From Planctomycetota bacterium (GTDB taxonomy: Bacteria; Planctomycetota; Planctomycetia; Pirellulales; Lacipirellulaceae): a stretch of 57,403 bases of DNA. The DNA lies in the NCBI GenBank assembly GCA_013286045.1, contig JABDGM010000018.1, positions 1 to 57,403 of the forward strand, read 5' to 3'. A program made the position numbers and the translations under genes. Numbering within the stretch: position 1 is the stretch's first letter; every line of letters begins with the position of its first letter. The notes beneath the pieces were generated by a model. That model was not told where the DNA came from. It did no database searches and saw only the letters and a program-made list of their open reading frames with translations. This document shows positions 27,814 through 36,781 of this stretch, one piece after another.

Positions 27814-29001
27814 ATGCCCACGATTCCGAAAGTTGCGCTTCTGATCGAGACTGCGCGAAGTTTCGGTCGCGATTTTCTGCAGGGAATCTCTCACTACTCG
27901 CGCCTGCACGGTCCGTGGAGTTTTCACATCACGCCGGGGGACTACAAGCAAGTCGTTCCCAAGATGAAGCAGTGGGGCGGCACGGGCATCATCGCTCGAA
28001 TTCCAGATTGGAGAATGGCGGAAGCAATTCTCAATGCGAATGTACCGACCATTGCGCTCGGGCTAACGGACGAACAGATGCAACCCGACAGCCCGTTGGC
28101 GAAGCTATCGGAGATTAGCTCCGATCCGGTGCAAGTGTCGCGACTGGCGGCGGAGCACTTGCTGGCGCGTCAATTGTCGCACTTCGCCTACGTGGGAAGC
28201 GAGGACCGTGCCTGGTCTTCGCGCCGCGAAGAAGCATTCATCGAACTGGTGACGGCGCGCGGGTATGAAGTCCATGTCTATCGGCAGCCAAAGCGCGTGC
28301 AAGATCGAGTTTGGGAACGGGAGCAAGAATTCCTTGTGCGCTGGATCAGCCAGCTGCCGACACCGATTGGATTATTTGCTTGCGATGACGACCGCGGGCG
28401 CGAAGTTTTGGAGGCTTGCAGTGTGGCGGGTCTGCATGTGCCAGAGGATGTGGCGGTAGTTGGCGTCGATAATGACGAAGTATTTTGCGAACTATCGAAT
28501 CCGCCGTTGTCGAGCGTATCCTTGAATGCAAAATCGGCTGGCTACCAGGCGGCGTCGTTACTGGATGCAATGATGAGCGGCGCGGTGCGGAAACCGCAGC
28601 GGATCATCGTCGAGGCATTTGACGTAGTGACTCGCCGGTCCACAGAAATCATCGAAGTGGAAGACGCCGACATTGCGGCCGCACTGCAATTCATTCGCCG
28701 CGAACAAGGGCGGGACATCTCGGTGGATGACGTCGTCGACGAAGTTGCCGTATCAAGGCGACATCTCGAAAAACGGTTCCGCGAGACGATCGGACGGACG
28801 GTCTTGGAGGAAATTCAGCTAGTTCGGCTCGAACGGGCCAAGCGCCTGCTGCTGGAGACCACCTATTCAGTGTCTAAGGTGGCGTCCTTGGCCGGCTTTG
28901 GTTCCGTCGGCTATTTCGTCCAGTTCTTTCACAAGCGCGTCGGGAAGACGCCTCTCAAGTATCGATGCACGGCCCATGCGCGCCGCACGCCGCGCGTCTA
29001 G
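27814..29001 (+). CDS. XylR-like AraC-family regulator, copy 2 (intact)
   Basis: A 395-residue sugar-responsive regulator. Residues about 1-270 form a LacI/periplasmic-binding-like sensor (IPKVALLIETARSFGRDF, TPIGLFACDDDRGREVL, VAVVGVDNDEVFCELSNPPLSSV). Residues about 285-390 form the AraC DNA-binding domain, with both helix-turn-helix units (ISVDDVVDEVAVSRRHLEKR and YSVSKVASLAGFGSVGYFVQ). The architecture is that of XylR, the xylose regulator. ATG 27814 matches the start of copy 1; the frame extends 38 codons upstream through the D2 site, which is unlikely to be coding. It probably regulates the surrounding xylan genes through the YCGCAA-type sites. Confidence 0.92.
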   Translation: MPTIPKVALLIETARSFGRDFLQGISHYSRLHGPWSFHITPGDYKQVVPKMKQWGGTGIIARIPDWRMAEAILNANVPTIALGLTDEQMQPDSPLAKLSEISSDPVQVSRLAAEHLLARQLSHFAYVGSEDRAWSSRREEAFIELVTARGYEVHVYRQPKRVQDRVWEREQEFLVRWISQLPTPIGLFACDDDRGREVLEACSVAGLHVPEDVAVVGVDNDEVFCELSNPPLSSVSLNAKSAGYQAASLLDAMMSGAVRKPQRIIVEAFDVVTRRSTEIIEVEDADIAAALQFIRREQGRDISVDDVVDEVAVSRRHLEKRFRETIGRTVLEEIQLVRLERAKRLLLETTYSVSKVASLAGFGSVGYFVQFFHKRVGKTPLKYRCTAHARRTPRV

Positions 29002-29056
29002 AAAACTCGGGCGGCCCCGCACTTTCCTTTCGCCGAATCAACCTCCCCAGCAACGG

Positions 29057-29078
29057 ACTGGTCGCTTCAGCGACCAGT
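29057..29078 (+). terminator. Stem-loop after regulator 2
   Basis: ACTGGTCGC and GCGACCAGT form a perfect 9-base stem with a TTCA loop, 55 bases after the regulator stop. Only a short T-run follows, so termination is possible but not certain. Confidence 0.4.
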
Positions 29079-29200
29079 TTGCGTGCGCCCCGGCGCAGCC
29101 TCACACCCCGCGTCACACCATTTACCGCAATCCGCAACGCATCACGCCACTCCTGGACGAACATCGGGTGCATTAACGCAATACCGAGAAGAGGGCGCAT

Positions 29201-29240
29201 AAAAAAGCTGTGCCGGATCCTTGCGGGATCGCGGCACAGC
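29201..29240 (-). terminator. Rho-independent terminator for the PEP-CTERM gene at 29302
   Basis: On the minus strand GCTGTGCCGCGATCC and GGATCCGGCACAGC form a long stem with a short loop, followed directly by six Ts (29206-29201). It lies 60 bases downstream of the leftward PEP-CTERM gene, an excellent intrinsic terminator. Confidence 0.8.
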
Positions 29241-29301
29241 ACCTGCCCCCATATGTTTCAATGGGTGCTATACATCCGCGGTTGCCCGCGGAAAGATTTG
29301 C

Positions 29302-30231
29302 TTAGCTCAGGCGGCGTCGGGTGAATAGCATTCCGACCAAGCCCATGCTGCAAATAGCCAACGAGGTTGGTTCGGGCACATAAACGCCGAGTTGAAATCC
29401 GTTGAGCAAGCTGGCGCCTTGCACCGTGCTGCCGAAGCCATTCGGATCAGCCCAGGTGTAAAGTGTGGCCATGCCGGTCGCGTCGGCCGTCGTAACATAG
29501 GTCGCAGAGTGGAAATAGGGATCCGTTGCCGAGAGCGAATCTGGGCCCGCGACTTGCGATCGAGCGTAATGTGGGATCGGGTCGTTCACGCCACCAACCG
29601 CCGGTTGATACGAATAACCGGACACAATAGCGGAGTCCATCCAAGCGGCAGGACCATCCTTGCCACCTAAGGCGCCTAGATCGGCCCACGCTTGAAAACT
29701 TTGGCCGGGATCGTTCGGATCGGCCAAATTTGCAGCGTTGAAAGCATCTTCGCGTGCGAAACCCGTAAACTCATACTTTGCACTTGGAGTGAGACCTTTG
29801 ATCTGCAGCTTGACGTAGTTGCGGCCAAAGGCAACTGCGCCGTCGCGCTGCGCAAATGCGAAATCAGAATACAGGTCACTCATTCCGCCGGCATTTGCGC
29901 CGCGATTACGCGCGCCGTAATTGAGCCCCACACCGATCATATTTACCGTGATATTCCCCTGCGTCGTTGCATAGGTCTTGCTCAGGCCGGTCGGAGCATT
30001 TGTTCCCCAATCCTCGGCTGGGTTATAAGCCGGATCGAGTTGGTCAAAACCCTGGAAGGCGTTGAGCGCTTGGTACCCCGCCTGGGTTGGCCCAACGGTT
30101 TGGCCGCCGCCGTAGTTGGCGCCATTGACGTCAACAGAAAGAAAAGGAGTAAAAAGTGGCGCCGCTTGGACGCGCGAAACAGTCGCCATTACGCCTACCA
30201 ATGTGAGGCAGGCGAACATCTTCAACTTCAT
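29302..30231 (-). CDS. PEP-CTERM surface protein of unknown fold
   Basis: A 309-residue protein with a signal peptide (MKLKMFACLTLVGVMATVSRVQA). A body of about 250 residues is rich in Gly, Asn and Ala (VDVNGANYGGGQTVGPTQAGYQALNAF...; NYVKLQIKGLTPSAKYEFTGFARED), resembling beta-sandwich exported proteins. It ends with a PEP-CTERM tail (VPEPTSLAICSMGLVGMLFTRRR). ATG 30231 has GGAGGG about 6 bases upstream and is preferred to the longer frame. It is divergent from the next PEP-CTERM gene, with a strong operator-like palindrome at 30327. It probably belongs to the xylan regulon; function unknown. Confidence 0.82.
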   Translation of the reverse strand: MKLKMFACLTLVGVMATVSRVQAAPLFTPFLSVDVNGANYGGGQTVGPTQAGYQALNAFQGFDQLDPAYNPAEDWGTNAPTGLSKTYATTQGNITVNMIGVGLNYGARNRGANAGGMSDLYSDFAFAQRDGAVAFGRNYVKLQIKGLTPSAKYEFTGFAREDAFNAANLADPNDPGQSFQAWADLGALGGKDGPAAWMDSAIVSGYSYQPAVGGVNDPIPHYARSQVAGPDSLSATDPYFHSATYVTTADATGMATLYTWADPNGFGSTVQGASLLNGFQLGVYVPEPTSLAICSMGLVGMLFTRRRLS

Positions 30232-30326
30232 GAGACCCTCCAACCGGAAAACAAGTTGCCGTAGCCAAGAAAAGAGTTAAAGCCGCTAGAGTCCCTTATA
30301 AGCGGGGGCGCATCAATGTCAACGAG

Positions 30327-30357
30327 TTGCCGCAATCTCAATATTTTTTTGCGGCAA
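30327..30357. promoter_or_regulatory. Operator-like palindrome upstream of leftward PEP-CTERM gene
   Basis: TTGCCGCAA (30327-30335) and its exact reverse complement TTGCGGCAA (30349-30357) flank an AT-rich centre (TCTCAATATTTTT). It has the same CCGCAA / T-run / TGCGG layout as D1 and D2. It lies 96 bases upstream of the ATG at 30231. Confidence 0.6.
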
Positions 30358-30597
30358 ACACGAATTTTCTGCACGGCTCTTACATCGCCCTTATTCTTAC
30401 GATTGCATCGTGATTGATGTGAAATCAATGGCGATGCGAGGCCACCGATGGAGAACTCAGTGTCGAAGCGAGGTCCGCGGCAGTCAACCAACTCGACGAA
30501 CGTCATTTCGAGCATCGGCCGCATTGCCTTCTGATCGAATTGCCATCGCGAGCGATCGCCAATTGCCGCCCTACACTATCGCGAAACTAGGTGTCTG

Positions 30598-30625
30598 ACG
30601 CGAACGCGTAATTTTTTTGCGTAAA
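30598..30625. promoter_or_regulatory. Operator-like site upstream of rightward PEP-CTERM/DUF1559/GH10 genes
   Basis: ACGCGAACGCGTAATTTTTT followed by TGCGTAAA, sharing the T-run plus TGCGTA half with D1. It is the last such site before the same-strand run of genes 30945-36712. Confidence 0.45.
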
Positions 30626-30944
30626 CTTAGGATGTGTCCTATGCGCGTGTTATTAGAATACAGGGCATGGGGTTGGCGGCGGCTTGTCAGCCCCATGGTT
30701 TCTCTTTTCGGTTACTTTTCGCTGCCGAGAGGCGGAAGGCGATGTTCTACGGTTGGCTGGCGTGCTCTGCGGTTTCCAACTCGTTTGATGTGGTATCCAC
30801 GTTAAACCGAGCGGACATATCGAAAAGCATGCATCGGCGCCGTGTTATATCGGCTTCTTCTGCGTCCCCGGCCTTGGTTGACGCAGCTCCGGCATTCGAA
30901 TCTCCAAGAATAACACGCGTGCACATCTGGATGGGAGAGCTCCT

Positions 30945-32906
30945 ATGAGCGACGAAATGCGTCGTCTGGTTTGCGTTGTGACGGTCGGTTTGGCAGCGGT
31001 ATTCGGCGGGCGTCCGCAGGCGCTGTATGCGTTCGATACCGCCAATACCCTGTTGGGAATCGACGCGATGGTTATGAAAGCGGGTGGTATTTTCCGCGAC
31101 CCGGGCAGTTTCGGGCAGACCAACGGCAACGATGGATTTAATACTTTTCAGTTCGGAGCATTTGCGGTCAATAACCCCGTGACCACCGGCTACGGAAAAT
31201 ACGATTCGTTTCGTTTTCAGAAGACGGGCACCGGCGACTGCTGCATCAGTCACAACGCTCGCATGCACAGCGATACGCCGGAATCAGTGACCGGTTTTGA
31301 TCAAAACAATCAGCCTACGACCGGCCTCATTGCAGATAGCATTACGAAAGACTATCTGCCGATCATCGATCGCGCCGCGTTTGGCCAGCAGTTCGACCCA
31401 AGCCAATATGAGATCCAAGTAAAGTTCAAACCGCTGCTGCAAAAGTCGACGGCGGATAGCTTGGGAGTGAATCCTTATCCATCGAATCCGACTTACCCCG
31501 CGATCAGTGCGGCGCTCGAAAACACTGGGACTTCGTTCACGGTCGGGCTCGACCAGCAAGGTGGCTTCGTATGGGATGCTTCTGCCGGAGTGTATAAGCG
31601 GGCGGCCGACCAACTAACTTACACGTTCGGCAGCGATGCGAACCCGCTCAACCAGATGTACGTTGCTGCTCCGAAGGATTCGGATGGATTCGCCACGCTG
31701 AATATTCCGGTGACCTCGCCGTCGGCTGTGTCCCGAAGCTTTTACTTCAATTTTGGCGATGGCACCTTCCGGACCGACCACGTCATCACCAACGGTGGCT
31801 CGGTGCAGAATCCCGATAGCACTTTTAGCGATGTCACCCTGGGATATGGTGCGGGGTTCCAAAGTTTTGGCGGTGGACCAAGCGATCCTAGCAATCCCAA
31901 CTCGAAGCTGAACACGCCCAACGGTGTGTCGCTTATGTCGTTAGGTGCGCCAGCCGCTTCGGTCGGGTTGAGCCTTGAAATCAAGAGCGTTGCTCTAACA
32001 AAAATCAATCCGGGCTCAATTCTCGCCCGGATCGATACGGCGAGTGGGATCACATTTCGGTTCGGCAGCGGTTTTACCTATGCTGGGGCCCCGACTTCCA
32101 CGCAACCGCCAATCAACGTAAATGGCACCAACTATAACCCGGTAGCGACCGACCAGATTAGCCGGTTCGATGCAAGCGGTCAGACCAATCTGATTTTCAA
32201 CGAGCGTATGCCAGATAGTTCGACGGAAATCAATCGATTCCTGATTCGCGGAGCACCGAGCCAGAACACGCTCAACGCGTCGAGTGCAATGGTTCAGGTA
32301 CGTGCCCGGCTCTTGCAGCCGTTGACCAATGCGAACATTGCACAAAGTCTGACGATTTACGCACGGGACAAAACGGGCAATGACGACGCGGCGGGAAAAG
32401 GCGCCGATGAATGGGACTACAGTCTCGATCTGCACCAGTTCAATACTTCGACAATGACGACGATCTCGGTCCCGCTGTCGACGTTTACTCACAACGCCAC
32501 CATTCCGCTGGGCTTCGCCAATGGCGGTAGCGGCAATTTGACGAACTTCGGCCTGTATGAGTTCGGCGGCTTCATTCCTGCGGGCGGCGGAATGTTGAAG
32601 CTCGAAATGGAGTACATGCAAATCACGACCACAGCGCCCGGCGTTCCGGGCGATTACAACGGCAACGGCGTTGTGGATATGGCCGATTACGTTTTGTGGC
32701 GTAACGGCGGTCCGTTGCAAAACGAAATAAACACACCGGGTGTTGTGGACGCCTCGGACTACACCGCGTGGCGACAGAATTTCGGTAACCATGCCGGAAG
32801 CGGTAGCTCATTAGGTGCTGCGGCTGCAGTGCCTGAGCCCGCGGCGTGGATGCTACTATCAGTTTCCATCGTTTTCTTTGGGGTAAGTCGACGCGTGAAG
32901 CATTAG
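30945..32906 (+). CDS. Large secreted dockerin-like/PEP-CTERM protein
   Basis: A 653-residue protein. A signal peptide (about 1-29) precedes roughly 530 residues of beta-rich sequence without a recognised family. A dockerin-like module follows (GDYNGNGVVDMADYVLWRNGG, then VDASDYTAWRQNFG), then a PEP-CTERM tail (VPEPAAWMLLSVSIVFFGVSRR). A double Cys (GDCCISHN) lies near residue 100. GGGAG lies about 8 bases before ATG 30945. It is first in the second same-strand run (PEP-CTERM, DUF1559, lipoprotein, GH10), mirroring 14299-19687. Possibly a surface glycan-binding protein; not proven. Confidence 0.82.
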   Translation: MSDEMRRLVCVVTVGLAAVFGGRPQALYAFDTANTLLGIDAMVMKAGGIFRDPGSFGQTNGNDGFNTFQFGAFAVNNPVTTGYGKYDSFRFQKTGTGDCCISHNARMHSDTPESVTGFDQNNQPTTGLIADSITKDYLPIIDRAAFGQQFDPSQYEIQVKFKPLLQKSTADSLGVNPYPSNPTYPAISAALENTGTSFTVGLDQQGGFVWDASAGVYKRAADQLTYTFGSDANPLNQMYVAAPKDSDGFATLNIPVTSPSAVSRSFYFNFGDGTFRTDHVITNGGSVQNPDSTFSDVTLGYGAGFQSFGGGPSDPSNPNSKLNTPNGVSLMSLGAPAASVGLSLEIKSVALTKINPGSILARIDTASGITFRFGSGFTYAGAPTSTQPPINVNGTNYNPVATDQISRFDASGQTNLIFNERMPDSSTEINRFLIRGAPSQNTLNASSAMVQVRARLLQPLTNANIAQSLTIYARDKTGNDDAAGKGADEWDYSLDLHQFNTSTMTTISVPLSTFTHNATIPLGFANGGSGNLTNFGLYEFGGFIPAGGGMLKLEMEYMQITTTAPGVPGDYNGNGVVDMADYVLWRNGGPLQNEINTPGVVDASDYTAWRQNFGNHAGSGSSLGAAAAVPEPAAWMLLSVSIVFFGVSRRVKH

Positions 32907-32966
32907 TTCGCCGTGCGACTTCGATGGATGAAAGCTTACGGGTAACGATTATAGAGGGTTCGAATC

Positions 32967-34094
32967 ATGTGCTGCTGTAAAAGCAAATCGCGTGGACGGC
33001 GATTCACGCGCGAAAGCGTTTGTGGGCCTCGCAGGAAGCGGACCGGAAGCGGCTTCACGCTCGTTGAACTGTTGGTGGTCATCGCGATCATTGGCATTTT
33101 GGTGGCACTCTTGTTGCCTGCAATCCAAGCGGCGCGAGAGGCAGCGCGGCGCGCCCAATGTGCAAACAACATGAAGAACATTGGGCTCGCGCTGTTGAAC
33201 TACAACGACACGAAAAAGCTCCTCCCTCCCGCCACCCAGTTCCGACCCAGCAACAATATCTTTCCGGCGGTGGCCAATGGTCCAGGCGGCACCTGGGTTT
33301 GGCATATCATGCCTTACATTGAGGAGCAGCCGCTCTACGACAAGTTCGACAAAACGAAAACATGTAGTGACACTGCAAATGCGGATTTCGTCGCCACGGC
33401 TTTGCCTTGGCTGGTTTGCCCCAGCGATGGTGAGAAATACACTCCCAATGGAGTGGACCCGCCCCAAATGCATAACGACGGCGGAAGCGGCGTCATCAAT
33501 CCCAAGTTTTCCCCTGTGATGGGACTGTGGTATCCGGTTTCGATTGGTCCAACTCACATGGACGCTTGTCCGTTCTGCGATGGTGCAGGTAGCACGGCCA
33601 ACATGTGCTGTCAGGGACGCAGCTTCGGCGGAGAAAGAGTATCCTTGGCCAATGACCCAGCCGGGCCGATTGGCACGTTGCCGAGCTTCGCCGGCTTGTT
33701 CGGCAGATATGAGAAGGGAATCAAGATGTCAACAGCCACCGACGGGCTTACGCACGTCGTCATGGCTGGCGAAACAATTCCCGCGCAATGTCGATACATT
33801 TGCGCCCATTGCCCCAACTTCCCGTTCGCTTCCACAAATATTCCGCTCAACAAGTTTCTCAGATTTCCCGACACCATATCGACGTCCGGTACCGCGAATA
33901 TACCGTTTGATCCCGAACACCCGGACTACGGCGGGTACGCCCAGTCCTGCGGCTACAAGAGCCATCATCCGGGCGGCGCACATTTGCTCATGGCGGATGG
34001 CAGCACACAGTTTATCAACGAGGCAATCGATTTCGATATTTACTACGTGCTCGGAGCGCGCAAGAGTGGGGCCGTCAAACAGCTCTCGAACTAA
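32967..34094 (+). CDS. DUF1559 pseudopilin-like protein, copy 2
   Basis: A 375-residue protein with a basic N-terminus followed by GSGFTLVELLVVIAIIGILV and AIQAAREAARRAQCANNMKNIG, the pilin-type leader and start of DUF1559. The C-terminus has HHPGGAHLLMADGSTQFINE. A Cys-rich loop (CPFCDGAGSTANMCCQG, plus YICAHCPNF) is not present in the other two copies and could bind metal or form disulfides. GAGGG precedes the ATG. It is followed 36 bases later by a lipoprotein, repeating the cassette at 14299. Confidence 0.93.
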   Translation: MCCCKSKSRGRRFTRESVCGPRRKRTGSGFTLVELLVVIAIIGILVALLLPAIQAAREAARRAQCANNMKNIGLALLNYNDTKKLLPPATQFRPSNNIFPAVANGPGGTWVWHIMPYIEEQPLYDKFDKTKTCSDTANADFVATALPWLVCPSDGEKYTPNGVDPPQMHNDGGSGVINPKFSPVMGLWYPVSIGPTHMDACPFCDGAGSTANMCCQGRSFGGERVSLANDPAGPIGTLPSFAGLFGRYEKGIKMSTATDGLTHVVMAGETIPAQCRYICAHCPNFPFASTNIPLNKFLRFPDTISTSGTANIPFDPEHPDYGGYAQSCGYKSHHPGGAHLLMADGSTQFINEAIDFDIYYVLGARKSGAVKQLSN

Positions 34095-34130
34095 AGTCGA
34101 TTCAACTACGGCGATAATTGCGATTTGCAC

Positions 34131-34559
34131 ATGCAGGAAACTGGAATTCATCGACAGCTTGGCCTGATCTTGATTGTCGTGCTTGTCGCATTTGGCATCG
34201 TCGGATGCGGAGGCTCGGGCAGGCCGAAGACCATTCCGATTACTGGCCTGGTGAAGATCGATGGCAAGGAACCTGGCGAAGCCGGCATGCTTTATTTTGT
34301 GCCGACCAAAGCGGCCGAGGGCTACGCGAAGCGTCCTGCCAACGGCAGCTTCAATAACCAAGGTAAGTACCGCATCATGAGCTGGGAGGTGGACGACGGG
34401 CTCGTCCCCGGCCACTACACGGTGACCCTCGTTCCCGGCGATCCTGCGAAATCCGCCATTCCCACGAAATACCGATCCAATACGACGAGCGGTCTGGAAC
34501 TCGATGTAACGGCGGATCAGGGCAAAGTCGTATACGACATCGAAGTGCATACGAAGTAA
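34131..34559 (+). CDS. Lipoprotein with carboxypeptidase-regulatory-like beta domain
   Basis: A 142-residue protein. The signal LGLILIVVLVAFGIVGC carries a lipobox Cys. The mature domain (ITGLVKIDGKEPGEAGMLYF..., GKYRIMSWEVDDGLVPGHYTVTLVPGDP) is a small beta-sandwich of the type that usually follows DUF1559 genes in Planctomycetes. Its role is unknown; outer- or inner-membrane attachment is predicted. ATG 34131 is preferred over the upstream TTG. Confidence 0.85.
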   Translation: MQETGIHRQLGLILIVVLVAFGIVGCGGSGRPKTIPITGLVKIDGKEPGEAGMLYFVPTKAAEGYAKRPANGSFNNQGKYRIMSWEVDDGLVPGHYTVTLVPGDPAKSAIPTKYRSNTTSGLELDVTADQGKVVYDIEVHTK

Positions 34560-34663
34560 TTTCGGTCGCGGGTCGGCAAACTGGTTGCCTGGACCGAGGT
34601 CACCGCAGCTCCGAATCCCACCTTACGCTTAAGACGAACGCGATGCGACTCTGAAGATTCACC

Positions 34664-36712
34664 ATGACGCGTCTGCGGCCACAGTTTTTTCTGGCGTGGA
34701 TAACGACACTCGCGCTGGCTTCGTATGCCTCGTCGCAGACGATTACGGGCAGTAATCTTTCATCGCACTCTAGTGGCGGCGGCACCGGCAACTGGACGCT
34801 GAATGAAGACGGCTACGTCGGCACCTACTTCTCGCTTGCGGCTCCTGGATCCGTGACGCTGACAGCGAACGCCTCGGGAACAACGACTGACGGTGTCCAA
34901 CCGCACATGAATATCGTCGTCGCCGATACGAAGGCAGGCTTCGACGTTGGCAGCAGCTCTACCGATTACTCGCACACGTTCAACCTGCCGGCCGGAACGT
35001 ATTTCGTGCGGACCGAATTCAACAACGATGTGTCGACGGCCGATCGCCAACTGACGATCGGTAGCTTGACCGTATCAGGTGCAACGGTGAGCAACACGAC
35101 GACCACGGCGACGAATGACGCCAACGCGCTTGCCGCGGCGGACACGTACATCGCGAATTACCGCCAGGGTCCGGCCAAGATCGCTCTCTCCGGATTGCCA
35201 GCGGGCGCACAAGTCCAAGTCAAAATGGTACGCAACGCATTTAACTTCGGCACCTACGTGCAAGGGCTTGATGCGAGCACGTTTCTCGCGCCGGTCGCGC
35301 CCGGCGATACGACGTCGACCGCTTATCATTATCAAAACTTCGTTAGCAGCCACTTCAACATCGTAGTGCCGTCGAACATGGGGAAGTGGGACTCGACTGA
35401 AGCAACACAAAACGTTCCAACGATGGGAAATGTCGACACCATTCTCAACTATGCTCAGTCGCACAATCTCGACGTGCGGATGCATAATCTCATTTGGGGT
35501 GCGCAGCAGCCAACCTGGGTAAATACGCTGCTTACAAATGCTCAGTCGTCAAACCCGGCTGTGTCTGGCCCGGCAAAAACCAGCTTGATGACCGCGATCT
35601 CGAATCGAATCGCGTACTACGTCGGCGACGGCGATGCAGACACACACGATGGCGACCGTTCGCAGCACTATCAAGAACTTGATGTGCTGAATGAGATGCT
35701 TCGCAATCAAACCTATTACAAAGTATTCGGCTACAGCGGCATCGCGCAAATTCACAAGATGGTGCAGGATGCCGTCGTCGCCGCCGGCGCGAATACGCGG
35801 TTGTACACCAACGAATACAATGTGCTGCAAAATTCGAATGACCCGTTCACCACCACGGTGCAGGACCCGTACGCCAATTGGTATCGCCGGGAAGTCGAGT
35901 CGGTCAACAGTGCTGGTTTCGGGCAAGTCGTCAACGGAATTGGCGTGCAGTACAACATCGACGCACGGACCTCGGGCACGCAGGTGCACAGCGCCGCGCG
36001 CGTGGCACAAGTGATGAACAATCTCTCGGTGACCGGTTTGCCCATTACGCTCACCGAGTTTGCGATTCAACCTACGACCAACGGTGTGACCACGACCGCG
36101 GCACGCTCGTCGCAACTGTACAACGAGTCGCTTCGGCTTCTCTACGGCACGCCTCAAGCGACGTCGTTCTTGATTTGGGAGCCCTGGCCACCGGCGGCGA
36201 GCGACAATACTACGCTTGTCGACTCGAATTGGAATCTGACGCAATCCGGCCAGGCCGTGGTGAATCTGCTGAACTCGTGGACTACCCCGACCCAAAACCT
36301 TACCGTCGGCGCCGACGGCAGCATTAACTTCAACGGGTACTACGGCGATTACGAGCTTTCGGTCGGCGGCCACACCGTACCGCTTTCGCTCATGAAGGGC
36401 ACCTCGGCGTATTCGATTCCCGTGGCGCCGGGAGACTATAACGGTGATGGGACGGTCGACGCCGCAGACTACACGGTGTGGCGCCACACACTTGGCTCGA
36501 CAAGTGATCTGCGCGCGGACGGCAACGGCGACCTCGTAGTCGATGACGCCGATTTCAGCGTCTGGCGGTCTGCGTTTGGCAGCACTTACGTTTTCGGAGG
36601 CGGTGCATCCCTGCGCGCGGAGGTGCCGGAGCCGGCATCGCTGTGCCAATTCTTTTTTGTAAGCCTTGCCTGCGCTTTCAAAGTGCTTACGCGTTCACGT
36701 ATTCGTGCGTAG
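34664..36712 (+). CDS. GH10 xylanase, copy 2, with CBM-like, dockerin-like and PEP-CTERM modules
   Basis: A 682-residue surface xylanase. A signal peptide (about 1-24) precedes a beta-sandwich, CBM-like domain (about 25-150). The GH10 barrel spans about 160-545: [43 protein letters not shown], acid/base Glu344 in [11 protein letters not shown], nucleophile Glu465 in ITLTEFAIQ, and FLIWEPW. A dockerin-like pair follows ([20 protein letters not shown], then [20 protein letters not shown]), then a PEP-CTERM tail ([19 protein letters not shown]) with a basic end. The PEP-CTERM tail should place it on the cell surface, unlike the soluble copy at 18545. The active site is more divergent than in copy 1 but both catalytic Glu are present. 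Confidence 0.9.
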   Translation: MTRLRPQFFLAWITTLALASYASSQTITGSNLSSHSSGGGTGNWTLNEDGYVGTYFSLAAPGSVTLTANASGTTTDGVQPHMNIVVADTKAGFDVGSSSTDYSHTFNLPAGTYFVRTEFNNDVSTADRQLTIGSLTVSGATVSNTTTTATNDANALAAADTYIANYRQGPAKIALSGLPAGAQVQVKMVRNAFNFGTYVQGLDASTFLAPVAPGDTTSTAYHYQNFVSSHFNIVVPSNMGKWDSTEATQNVPTMGNVDTILNYAQSHNLDVRMHNLIWGAQQPTWVNTLLTNAQSSNPAVSGPAKTSLMTAISNRIAYYVGDGDADTHDGDRSQHYQELDVLNEMLRNQTYYKVFGYSGIAQIHKMVQDAVVAAGANTRLYTNEYNVLQNSNDPFTTTVQDPYANWYRREVESVNSAGFGQVVNGIGVQYNIDARTSGTQVHSAARVAQVMNNLSVTGLPITLTEFAIQPTTNGVTTTAARSSQLYNESLRLLYGTPQATSFLIWEPWPPAASDNTTLVDSNWNLTQSGQAVVNLLNSWTTPTQNLTVGADGSINFNGYYGDYELSVGGHTVPLSLMKGTSAYSIPVAPGDYNGDGTVDAADYTVWRHTLGSTSDLRADGNGDLVVDDADFSVWRSAFGSTYVFGGGASLRAEVPEPASLCQFFFVSLACAFKVLTRSRIRA

Positions 36713-36781
36713 CAGCGCTAGATGCGACGCCGCTTACGAAGCTTGGCGTTTCGGTTTCCAAAGAAAGCGGTCGACTCCCGT

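Larger units (their letters stand above)
30244..30944. other. 700-base gene-free divergent region
   Basis: It separates two divergent PEP-CTERM genes. It holds the operator-like sites at 30327-30357 and 30598-30625. After the second site about 320 bases remain before the ATG at 30945, so that gene may have a long leader. Short open frames here show no family signature or ribosome site and are not called. Confidence 0.5.

Noticed and set aside
30244..30944. Short plus-strand frames in the 700-base gap (for example 30634-30948)
   Set aside because: No ribosome site, no signal or domain; they overlap each other and the operator-like sites.
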